Under the pieces are notes generated by a model. It saw nothing but the letters and a program-made list of their open reading frames with translations, searched no databases and was not told where the DNA came from. This document shows, one piece after another, positions 1-4,806 of a DNA stretch of 6,022 bases. Each line of letters begins with the position of its first letter. The stretch's first letter is position 1. The position numbers and the translations under genes were made by a program. The DNA is from Armatimonadota bacterium (GTDB lineage: Bacteria > Armatimonadota > UBA5829), in assembly GCA_023398345.1 (NCBI GenBank), contig JAEWSK010000226.1, forward strand, positions 1 to 6,022, written 5' to 3'.

Positions 1-2
1 GC

Positions 3-422
3 GTAGCACTTGGTTTTGCAGCGCTGGGGCTGGTGGTTTTGTGCGTATGGATTGGCTGGCGCTACACGATGCCTGTTTCGCCGGATAGAGTAGCGTGGGT
101 GTGGGTTCAGCAGTTGGCTAACAGCAAACCCGAAAAGGCTATGAAATACTCGATGCGCTTTGCGCCCGGCTGGGATGGCGAGCGCGAAGCTTACCGCTGG
201 GCAAAGATATTTCATAAACGCGTTTATGGTCAGCAGGCTGGCTATGTTGTGCATTTGCCGGACTTTGAGACCGAAGATAGGGCGAGCGCAAAGATTATTT
301 TTAATTTCCCTAGCGGCAAATCGGCCCAGTCTGATATTGTGACAATGTGCAGAACAAAGCCGCGCGGTGAATGGAAAGTGTGCGGAATTCGTTCCAAAGG
401 CGTTATGCCAAAACTTCCATAA
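3..422 (+). CDS. Membrane-anchored protein of unknown function (5' end outside window)
   Basis: The reading frame is open from the left edge, so the true start is probably upstream; a GTG at 33 is the first possible in-window start but would cut the hydrophobic segment in half. Seen: a strongly hydrophobic stretch encoded by about 3-60 (Leu, Val and Ala ending in CVWIGW), then a soluble part of roughly 115 residues with regularly spaced aromatic residues, ending in GEWKVCGIRSKGVMPKLP. The layout is a single N-terminal membrane anchor or uncleaved signal followed by a small globular domain. The 'AWVWVQQLANSKPEKAMKYSM' region and the late 'GEWKV' strand resemble the general pattern of NTF2-like/DUF4878-type small alpha+beta domains (helix with a 'xxKPEKA' turn, final strand with W-K). 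That is inference from pattern only. I do not recognise the family. The gene is followed 45 bp later by repeat copy A. Confidence 0.72.
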   Translation, partial: VALGFAALGLVVLCVWIGWRYTMPVSPDRVAWVWVQQLANSKPEKAMKYSMRFAPGWDGEREAYRWAKIFHKRVYGQQAGYVVHLPDFETEDRASAKIIFNFPSGKSAQSDIVTMCRTKPRGEWKVCGIRSKGVMPKLP

Positions 423-466
423 CACACGAATCCCCATTGGCGCATGTCGAATGCACGGAATTTGTC

Positions 467-668
467 CTGAGGGTTTTTACCCTCAGACTCCCAATAAGGG
501 GCGCTGCCCCTTAACCCCGCTGGGGACGCAGTCCCCAGACCCCGTATGCGTAAATGTAATCCCCCAGACGGGGGATTACATTTACGAGTTTGAAGGTCAA
601 GGAAACTCAGTTTCCTTGCAGAGTCACCAGACAGAGTCTCTGGTGGGGATTGGGGCAAAGCCCCAGAA
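467..668 (+). repeat. Modular multi-hairpin repeat, copy A (seven hairpins)
   Basis: Seven hairpins follow one another almost without spacers. H1 is CTGAGGGT/ACCCTCAG with loop TTTT (467-486). H2 is AAGGGGC/GCCCCTT with loop GCT (496-512). H3 is TGGGGAC/GTCCCCA with loop GCA (521-537). H4 is a perfect 17-bp stem, 549-565 with 570-586, loop AGAC. H5 is AAGGAAA/TTTCCTT (599-617). H6 is CACCAGA/TCTGGTG (625-645). H7 is TGGGGC/GCCCCA with loop AAA (651-665). The same series recurs near 5867 in the same orientation, and in part near 2183 inverted. No ORF here has a credible start or SD site. The element begins 45 bp after the stop of the upstream gene. The 3' limit is approximate, set where the last hairpin ends. 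H4 could act as a processing or mRNA-stabilising structure, but none of the hairpins has a T-tract, so simple rho-independent termination is not supported. Confidence 0.88.
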
Positions 669-692
669 TAGTTTCCGTACATTTAGCTGTCG

Positions 693-722
693 TTGCGCCG
701 GGTGGTGGATGTGTGATATAGT
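693..722 (+). promoter_or_regulatory. Probable extended -10 promoter for the riboswitch transcript
   Basis: A -10 hexamer TATAGT (717-722) is preceded by TG one base upstream (714-715), the extended -10 arrangement. A weak -35, TTGCGC (693-698), lies 18 bp upstream. Transcription would start near 729, about 18 bases before the aptamer's first pairing strand, which is where a riboswitch promoter should be. The assignment rests on motif match and position only. Confidence 0.6.
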
Positions 723-744
723 GGGCATGCAAAAATTTATAGCG

Positions 745-858
745 ATCAAAGGGGAGTAGCATACCGCCTTGAGGCGGGGCGAGGGAATCAACAGCCGTCT
801 TGTGTAGGCGCACAAGGCTGGTTCCACCGGCGATTATTCGTATTGCAAGACCTTTGTC
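745..858 (+). promoter_or_regulatory. yybP-ykoY manganese riboswitch aptamer
   Basis: Both signature segments of the yybP-ykoY class (Rfam RF00080) are present. The 5' segment AAAGGGGAGTAGC is at 748-760 and the 3' segment GCAAGACCTTTG is at 845-856. The closing helix P1 pairs CAAAGG (747-752) with CCTTTG (851-856). Between them are a small hairpin CCGCC-TTGA-GGCGG (764-777), the conserved-looking ATCAACA (787-793) and CACCGGC (825-831) segments, and a longer arm built on CTTGTG/CACAAG (799-804 with 811-816). Known for the class: the aptamer binds Mn2+ and controls manganese exporters and related membrane proteins (MntP, P-type ATPases, TerC and UPF0016 families). Here it precedes an ion antiporter by about 90 bases. 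Its 3' P1 strand also forms the 5' arm of the downstream terminator, so metal binding should favour read-through (an ON switch). Confidence 0.93.
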
Positions 859-891
859 CGAACCGCTTGCCGGAGGGACAGAGGTTTTTTT
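850..891 (+). terminator. Riboswitch expression platform: rho-independent terminator
   Basis: ACCTTTGTCC (850-859) pairs with GGACAGAGGT (876-885) over ten positions, with one T·G wobble. Seven T residues follow (885-891). The 16-base loop contains a further CCG/CGG mini-stem (863-865 with 871-873). The 5' arm reuses the aptamer's P1 3' strand (851-856), so the terminator and the metal-bound aptamer cannot form together. This predicts transcription into the antiporter gene only when Mn2+ is bound. Confidence 0.9.
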
Positions 892-947
892 ACGTTTGGG
901 CATTGCTTAGAAAAGTAAAGCTTTTTTAAAGGAGATACACGCACTCA

Positions 948-1925
948 ATGGTTATCGTCGAGTTCATAATTTTGCTTGGCGTAATTGTATTTGCCGCTTA
1001 CTTGCTCAGTAGGGGCGCGGAAGTGCTTGCGGCAAAGTGGGGATGCAATATCGTTGGAAGCATAATATTGGCGCTTTTGACAACTCTGCCTGAGTATGCG
1101 TTTGTCTATTGGGCATCGGTCAAAGGCCAGTATCAAATGGCAATTGGATCGGCAATCGGCTCTTGTACGCTTCTTGTTACGCTTGGCTACGGGGTTGTTA
1201 TAGTGCTTGCGACTTCGCGGCTCAGCAAACATCCGGTGAAATCGATTAAGTTGAGCAAGGCTACTCGCATTGACGCTCTTTATTTGGCGTTGACGGCAGT
1301 TTTGGCATTTGTGTTCATCGCTCTGGACAATAAGCTTACGTTTTGGGAAGGCATTATACTCACCGTTGTGCTTGGGGGTTATGTCTACCAGGTTTTTAGA
1401 AGCGGAGCGGAGCACTCGGAGTGCGTGCAGCATTCTGTGACCAAAAAGGAGCTGGCTCGATCCATTGTCGAGTTGATATTTGGCGGAGCGCTTGTTTTCT
1501 TCTGCTCGGAGCCGTTTGTGGACTCAATGATCGGGTTGGCGAAGATGGCAAACGTCAGCCCGGTGGTCATTGCAGTAATACTGGGCCCACTGGCCTCGGA
1601 GATGCCCGAGAAGCTCACGGCCTATATGGTAGTTTTAAAAGACGGCAGGAACGCGGAGCTGTCAGTGTGCAATTTCCTTGGCTCCAAGGTAAATCACAAC
1701 AGCCTTTTGCTTGCAGTTATGCCGTTTGTCGCACATGTAAAGGGGCATGACGCCGTTACGAATTTGATGAGTCCGATGTTTGTGTTGATGACGGTGCTGA
1801 CGGTGATTGTGTCGGCAATGTTGGTCAAAGGAAAACTGCAAAAGTGGCAGGGCTTCGGTTTGATTGGGGCATACGTGTGCGCGATGGCTCTGGCGGTGGT
1901 CACTCAGCCGGCTATAGGCCACTGA
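948..1925 (+). CDS. CaCA-superfamily cation antiporter, candidate Mn2+ exporter under riboswitch control
   Basis: A 325-residue, very hydrophobic protein with about ten membrane segments (roughly residues 2-22, 35-57, 64-88, 108-126, 132-150, 172-194, 204-229, 238-264, 275-293, 302-319) and a longer cytosolic-type loop near 150-170. Two alpha-repeats typical of Na+/Ca2+ and cation/H+ exchangers are visible: TTLPE (45-49) with GSAIGSC (67-73), and ASEMPE (216-221) with NFLGSK (242-247). The two 'PE' glutamates (E49, E221) that bind the transported ion in this superfamily are kept. Other ligand positions differ from the usual GTSxPE/GSNxxN pattern: E218 replaces a Ser, and K247 and H250 lie where Asn and Asp would be. 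The ATG start follows AGGAG (930-934) with a 13-base spacing. A Mn2+ riboswitch lies directly upstream. Export of Mn2+ is inferred from that control element; Ca2+/Na+ or another divalent ion remains possible. Confidence 0.9.
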   Translation: MVIVEFIILLGVIVFAAYLLSRGAEVLAAKWGCNIVGSIILALLTTLPEYAFVYWASVKGQYQMAIGSAIGSCTLLVTLGYGVVIVLATSRLSKHPVKSIKLSKATRIDALYLALTAVLAFVFIALDNKLTFWEGIILTVVLGGYVYQVFRSGAEHSECVQHSVTKKELARSIVELIFGGALVFFCSEPFVDSMIGLAKMANVSPVVIAVILGPLASEMPEKLTAYMVVLKDGRNAELSVCNFLGSKVNHNSLLLAVMPFVAHVKGHDAVTNLMSPMFVLMTVLTVIVSAMLVKGKLQKWQGFGLIGAYVCAMALAVVTQPAIGH

Positions 1926-1967
1926 CGAAATGGGTTTGATGGAACAGTCGGGCTTGTAATTTCGTCA
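1923..1967 (+). repeat. 9-bp inverted repeat at the antiporter stop codon
   Basis: TGACGAAAT (1923-1931, containing the TGA stop) and ATTTCGTCA (1959-1967) are perfect inverted repeats separated by 27 bases. No T-tract follows (the next bases are AATATTATAT), so it is not a typical rho-independent terminator. It could form a stem in the transcript at the end of the antiporter message or serve as a protein-binding site; neither is shown. Confidence 0.45.
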
Positions 1968-2011
1968 AATATTATATGCCGGTTCCGCCTGCCGGGGGAG
2001 TGAGTAAAAAA

Positions 2012-2170
2012 ATGGCTAATGGAACGCTGCAGTATTTGCTGCGCGAGCCCAAGAGCCGACCAACTGACCGCGAGGCATTCGCTCAGGCGATAAGCCGCCT
2101 CTCTGTTCTCAGGAGCAAGAGAATGCAGAGAGAGCAAAAAACTGTGAAGTCTGTTCAACAGGTCGGCTAG
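2012..2170 (+). CDS. Small basic hypothetical protein, 52 aa
   Basis: The ATG at 2012 is preceded by GGGGAG (1995-2000) with 11 bases between, a good SD arrangement. An upstream in-frame ATG at 1976 has no SD, and an in-frame GTG at 2000 overlaps the SD, so 2012 is preferred. The product starts MANGTLQYLLREP and is rich in Arg and Lys, with net charge about +7. A helical middle (DREAFAQAISRLSVLRSKRM) is followed by a polar tail; it has no membrane segment and no cysteine. I do not recognise a family. It follows the antiporter in the same direction with an 86-bp gap, so it may be co-transcribed. It ends 12 bp before repeat copy B. The good SD argues for a real gene; the short length and lack of a recognisable relative argue for caution. 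Confidence 0.45.
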   Translation: MANGTLQYLLREPKSRPTDREAFAQAISRLSVLRSKRMQREQKTVKSVQQVG

Positions 2171-2182
2171 TCCGTAAGTAAT

Positions 2183-2275
2183 GTCTGGGGCCTTGCCCCA
2201 ACATCCCACCAGAGACTCTTTCTCTGGACATTCAGACTTGTAAATTTAATCCCCCATTGGGGGATTAAATTTACA
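2183..2275 (-). repeat. Modular multi-hairpin repeat, copy B (inverted, shortened)
   Basis: Read on the minus strand, this matches the H4-H6-H7 part of copies A and C. From left to right: TGGGGC/GCCCCA with loop CTT (2186-2200, equivalent of H7), CCAGAGA/TCTCTGG (2209-2227, equivalent of H6), then a perfect 17-bp stem, 2239-2255 with 2259-2275, loop ATT (equivalent of H4). H5 is missing, and H1-H3 are absent beyond 2275. The linker before the long stem (TTCAGACTTG) still resembles the copy A linker in reverse. The long stem differs from copy A at several positions, but both partners change together, so pairing is intact. Confidence 0.82.
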
Positions 2276-2378
2276 GCATATGTGATTTAAGAACAGTGCC
2301 TCTTATTTAAAGCTTTAGAAAAAAGCTCATAGCAGTTTTTGTGTGAGCGTGAAAACGCCTCTTCTTTATGTTACATGG
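2276..2378. other. AT-rich intergenic stretch, nothing definite
   Basis: Between repeat copy B and the dehydrogenase promoter I see no gene. There is a short palindrome AAAGCTTT and a weak hairpin around GAGCGT-GAAA-ACGC (2345-2361) followed by a pyrimidine-rich stretch, too weak to call a terminator. Confidence 0.4.
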
Positions 2379-2408
2379 TTGACACTTACTTCCTGCCAGT
2401 CCTATCAT
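2379..2408 (+). promoter_or_regulatory. Near-consensus sigma70 promoter for the dehydrogenase gene
   Basis: A perfect -35 TTGACA (2379-2384) and a -10 TATCAT (2403-2408, one mismatch to TATAAT) are separated by 18 bp. Transcription would start near 2415, leaving a leader of about 55 bases before the TTG start. This is the best promoter match in the window and implies fairly strong, possibly constitutive expression. Confidence 0.78.
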
Positions 2409-2423
2409 GCCGCTGTGTGAGAA

Positions 2424-2452
2424 AGCCGTTTTTATGTACGGCTCATAAACGG
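2424..2452 (+). promoter_or_regulatory. Leader with two mutually exclusive hairpins
   Basis: AGCCGT (2424-2429) can pair with ACGGCT (2438-2443). Alternatively CCG..TTTATG (2426-2436) can pair with CATAAACGG (2444-2452), leaving two T residues bulged. The two structures share bases and cannot coexist. The second ends 7 bases before the GAGG SD at 2460. A role in translation control is possible but unproven. Confidence 0.3.
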
Positions 2453-2470
2453 AATTTGTGAGGTGCATTG

Positions 2471-3559
2471 TTGAAAGCAGCGGTAATGAAATCTTTTAAA
2501 GCTCCCCTGGAGCTTGTTGACTATCCGAAGCCGGAAGTGGGACCCGGTGAAGTGCTTGTGCGAATGACTGCGGCCGGTATATGCGGCTCTGACGTGCACA
2601 CGTGGCGCGGCGAAGACCCTCGCAATAAGCTTCCAATGATTCTTGGCCATGAAGGAGTCGGCGTAATCGAGGAGATCGGCGGAACAAAGTGCGATCTTAA
2701 CGGCAAAGAGCTTAAGGTCGGCGATCCAGTGATATGGGATCGCGCGGTTGTCTGTGGACAGTGTTGGTTCTGCGCGGTTAAGCAGCAGCCGAATTTGTGC
2801 CGAAGCAGATGGGTCTATGGCATTCACAAGGGTTGTGCGGATGCGCCGCATCTTAACGGATGTTACGCTGACCACATTTTGCTGGTTGCAAACACAAAGA
2901 TTATCAGCCTGGCCGATTGGGATAATTTAGATCCTGCTATTTTAGTCTCGGCGGGATGCTCCGGTGCGACTTCAGCCAACGCAATCGAGCTTTCCGGCAT
3001 AAAGATGGGCGACAATGTCGTCATTCAAGGTGCAGGGCCGCTGGGGCTGTATCTGATCGGCTACGCGCGAACTCGCGGCGCCGCAAACATCATAGTGATC
3101 GAAGGTGTAAAGGTTCGCATGGAGCTTGCAAAGAGGCTCGGCGCGGACGTAGTCCTCGACATCAGCGAGACCACGCCCGAGCAGCGCAAGGCAGCCGTTA
3201 TGGACTTGACCAACGGACTTGGCGCGGATTTGGGGTTCGAGGCTGTCGGCAGACCTGAGCCGATAATTGAAGGAATTGATCTATTGCGAAGAGGCGGCGC
3301 GTATATGAGTGTTGGAACGGCTGTTCCTATGGGCACAATCCCGATAGATATTTATCATCACATAGTGCTAAAGCAGCTTCGGCTGCAGGGCGCATGGTGC
3401 AATGATACGCGCCATATTGTTCAAGCGCTGCAGCTTGTAAAGCGCAATCAAGATGTGTTTTCCGATATGATAACCCACCGCTTCCCGCTTGATCAGGCCA
3501 ATGAAGCTCTGCAAACGATGGTTGAGCGCAAGGCGATAAAGACCGCAATAGTTTTTTAA
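2471..3559 (+). CDS. Zinc-dependent medium-chain alcohol dehydrogenase (MDR family)
   Basis: The product is 362 residues, close to the usual 340-370. The N-terminal GroES-like domain has GICGSD (C38, catalytic zinc) and GHEGVG (H60, E61). The structural-zinc lobe is C95-x2-C98-x2-C101-x8-C110, one residue longer in the last gap than the common x7. C163 in SAGCSGATS fits the third catalytic zinc ligand. The Rossmann domain has GAGPLG (187-192), with an acidic residue (E211) at the end of the second strand, which favours NAD+ over NADP+. The family oxidises alcohols or polyols, or reduces aldehydes or ketones, in the cytosol; the substrate cannot be read from the sequence. TTG at 2471 is preferred because it gives the usual MKAAV start with GAGG (2460-2463) 7 bases upstream; TTG at 2468 is the alternative. 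It has its own promoter and appears monocistronic. Confidence 0.93.
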   Translation: MKAAVMKSFKAPLELVDYPKPEVGPGEVLVRMTAAGICGSDVHTWRGEDPRNKLPMILGHEGVGVIEEIGGTKCDLNGKELKVGDPVIWDRAVVCGQCWFCAVKQQPNLCRSRWVYGIHKGCADAPHLNGCYADHILLVANTKIISLADWDNLDPAILVSAGCSGATSANAIELSGIKMGDNVVIQGAGPLGLYLIGYARTRGAANIIVIEGVKVRMELAKRLGADVVLDISETTPEQRKAAVMDLTNGLGADLGFEAVGRPEPIIEGIDLLRRGGAYMSVGTAVPMGTIPIDIYHHIVLKQLRLQGAWCNDTRHIVQALQLVKRNQDVFSDMITHRFPLDQANEALQTMVERKAIKTAIVF

Positions 3560-3576
3560 AGTATAAAAAAATGCAA

Positions 3577-3613
3577 TTATGCTTCGGCGCTAAGTTTTTG
3601 CGCCGAAGCATAA
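3577..3613. terminator. Bidirectional rho-independent terminator between convergent genes
   Basis: A perfect 14-bp stem pairs 3577-3590 with 3600-3613 (core GCTTCGGCGC/GCGCCGAAGC), with a 9-base loop. On the minus strand a run of seven T lies about 6 bases beyond the stem (complement of 3564-3571); on the plus strand the stem is followed by an AT-rich ATTATTT. It lies 17 bases after the dehydrogenase stop and 17 bases after the FKBP stop, so it should terminate both. Confidence 0.88.
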
Positions 3614-3630
3614 ATTATTTGTATGATAAG

Positions 3631-4155
3631 TTACTTTGTTGCGTCGAGGACTTGGATCTCGAAGTGCAGAGTAGAATTGGGTGGGATCGTCCCCATGTCT
3701 TGGTCGCCATAACCGAGCGCCGGCGGAATTGTCAACTCGCGGATACCACCGACCTTCATCCCCTTGACCCCCATCTCCCAGCCTTTTATTACATCGCCGT
3801 TATCGACTGTGAATGAAAACGGCTCGCGGCCTGGTTTGCGCGAGGTGTCGAAGACTTTGCCGTTGTCCAACCAACCCTTGTAGTGCACGGTCACGTAAGA
3901 GTTGCTTTTTACTTCAGTTCCTGTGCCGACCTTCTTGTCTTTATACTTGAGTCCTGATTCCAATGTCGCCCATCCGTCTTTGTCGACGGATTTTGCCTTT
4001 GGTGTCGGGGCTGCGGGCGGTGGCGCTGGGACTTTTGCCTCTGCGGGAGCGCTTTCGCCGGGGTTCGTGACTTTGACTGGCATGGTCTGTTCGGCGTCTT
4101 TGTTGCATCCTGCGAGCAATAGCGCCAAAATTGCGAGAGATATGAGTTTTTTCAT
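3631..4155 (-). CDS. FKBP-type peptidyl-prolyl cis-trans isomerase, lipoprotein
   Basis: The product catalyses cis-trans isomerisation of X-Pro bonds and helps fold exported proteins. The 174-residue protein starts with a lipoprotein signal (MKKLISLAILALLLAGC). The lipobox LLAGC is at 13-17, so C17 would be lipidated; N18 at +2 is compatible with outer-membrane sorting in Gram-negative bacteria. Residues about 20-55 are a Pro/Ala-rich linker. The FKBP domain spans about 66-174 with the binding pocket conserved: Y92, F102-D103, F113, V122-I123, W126, Y149 and F165 (equivalents of FKBP12 Y26, F36-D37, F46, V55-I56, W59, Y82, F99). It should therefore be active. ATG at 4155 is chosen because GGAGGTG (4171-4165) lies 9 bases upstream; a TTG at 4173 would put the SD inside the coding region. 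It is transcribed divergently from the PAP2 gene and convergently with the dehydrogenase. Confidence 0.95.
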   Translation of the reverse strand: MKKLISLAILALLLAGCNKDAEQTMPVKVTNPGESAPAEAKVPAPPPAAPTPKAKSVDKDGWATLESGLKYKDKKVGTGTEVKSNSYVTVHYKGWLDNGKVFDTSRKPGREPFSFTVDNGDVIKGWEMGVKGMKVGGIRELTIPPALGYGDQDMGTIPPNSTLHFEIQVLDATK

Positions 4156-4215
4156 TCGTATCAACACCTCCAATGTGGCATGTTAACGCTGTGGTGCAGT
4201 CGACGTCAAATCAAT

Positions 4216-4274
4216 TGTTCACATGCGTGAATCTATAAGCACCTGTGTTCACAGTCGATTGAACGTGATATACT
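4216..4274. promoter_or_regulatory. Divergent promoter region: extended -10 for PAP2-argC and TGTTCACA direct repeat
   Basis: An extended -10 for the rightward genes is TGATATACT (4266-4274, hexamer TATACT at 4269-4274); the -35 is poor. The octamer TGTTCACA occurs at 4216-4223 and again at 4246-4253, exactly 30 bp apart, about three helical turns. The second copy sits inside a perfect CTGTG-TT-CACAG palindrome (4243-4254) covering the -35 position. The first copy overlaps TTCAC-ATGC-GTGAA (4218-4231). This is the expected arrangement for a transcription factor operator; the regulator is unknown. I could not place a leftward FKBP promoter with confidence. Confidence 0.5.
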
Positions 4275-4305
4275 CTCAGCAGATATATGTATATGGAGGA
4301 AGGCA

Positions 4306-4803
4306 TTGGGGAAGACTATAATTTGTCTTGCATTATTGGCAGCGTTGGCATGTGCGCCTGCGGCGGCGGGGAGTAAATTTGCAGATGGACTCGGCGATGC
4401 GACGGGGCCGCTTGTTGGGTTGGGAATTGCTGCCACGTTCTTCGGATCCGGCGACAATGCGAAAAATGATGCTGTGAAGGTTGGAGATGCGGCCGTGGTT
4501 TCTGTAGGACTGGCAGAGCTTTTGAAGCCGAATCTTAAGGTAGAAAACAATGGCTATAATCACAGTTTTCCCAGCGGCCACACTGCAATAGCCTTTGGAA
4601 CCGCAACGGCGCTTGCCGAACTTCATCCGAAGCAGAAATGGCTGTATTATGCCGGAGCTGCGCTGTTGGGTTGGAGTCGCGTGGAATCGGATGCCCACAC
4701 ATGGAAAGATGTGCTCGGAGGGGCCGCACTGGGAATCGGCGCCGGGCGATTGTCTATGACAAGTGACGGCGGCCTTATGTTCGCGCGCATTGTGAGGTTT
4801 TAA
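4306..4803 (+). CDS. Exported PAP2-family (acid phosphatase/lipid phosphatase-like) protein
   Basis: A 165-residue protein with a Sec-type signal peptide (MGKTIICLALLAALACAPAAAG, likely cut near residue 21). Two of the three PAP2 motifs are intact: HSFPSGHTA with PSGH at 89-92, and SR-x5-H-x3-D with S124, R125, the nucleophile-type H131, and D135. Motif 1 (K-x6-RP) is degenerate: K74 is present, but N81-N82 stand where Arg-Pro is expected. The family removes phosphate from lipids such as undecaprenyl pyrophosphate or phosphatidate, or from small phosphoesters, outside the cytoplasm. The substrate is not readable here. The hydrophobic segments around 34-46, 61-73, 93-104 and 113-123 could be membrane-embedded. 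The start is TTG, supported by GGAGGAAGG (4295-4303). The stop lies 3 bp before argC, so the two are probably one transcript. Loss of the motif 1 Arg may weaken or change activity. Confidence 0.87.
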   Translation: MGKTIICLALLAALACAPAAAGSKFADGLGDATGPLVGLGIAATFFGSGDNAKNDAVKVGDAAVVSVGLAELLKPNLKVENNGYNHSFPSGHTAIAFGTATALAELHPKQKWLYYAGAALLGWSRVESDAHTWKDVLGGAALGIGAGRLSMTSDGGLMFARIVRF

Positions 4804-4806
4804 GTT

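Noticed and set aside
467..486. H1 hairpin as a rho-independent terminator of gene 1
   Set aside because: The stem is plausible but the TTTT is the loop and no T-tract follows the stem.
467..668. CRISPR array
   Set aside because: The units are different palindromes of different lengths, with no identical repeats separated by unique spacers.
467..668. Insertion sequence or MITE
   Set aside because: No transposase, no terminal inverted repeat enclosing the whole element and no clear target-site duplication around any copy.
242..682. Minus-strand ORF across gene 1 and the repeat
   Set aside because: Antisense to a better coding frame and made largely of palindromic repeat sequence.
367..759. 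Plus-strand ORF of 130 codons across the repeat
   Set aside because: It overlaps the end of the upstream gene in another frame and runs straight through the hairpin array; no SD and no protein-like composition.
607..903. Minus-strand ORF across the riboswitch
   Set aside because: Covers the riboswitch, promoter and repeat; the structured RNA explains the sequence better.
911..925. AAAAG-TAAAG-CTTTT hairpin before the antiporter SD as a second regulatory layer
   Set aside because: Only five A/T-rich pairs; too weak to support.
945..1433. Minus-strand ORF opposite the antiporter
   Set aside because: Shadow of the plus-strand membrane protein; low-complexity basic translation and no SD.
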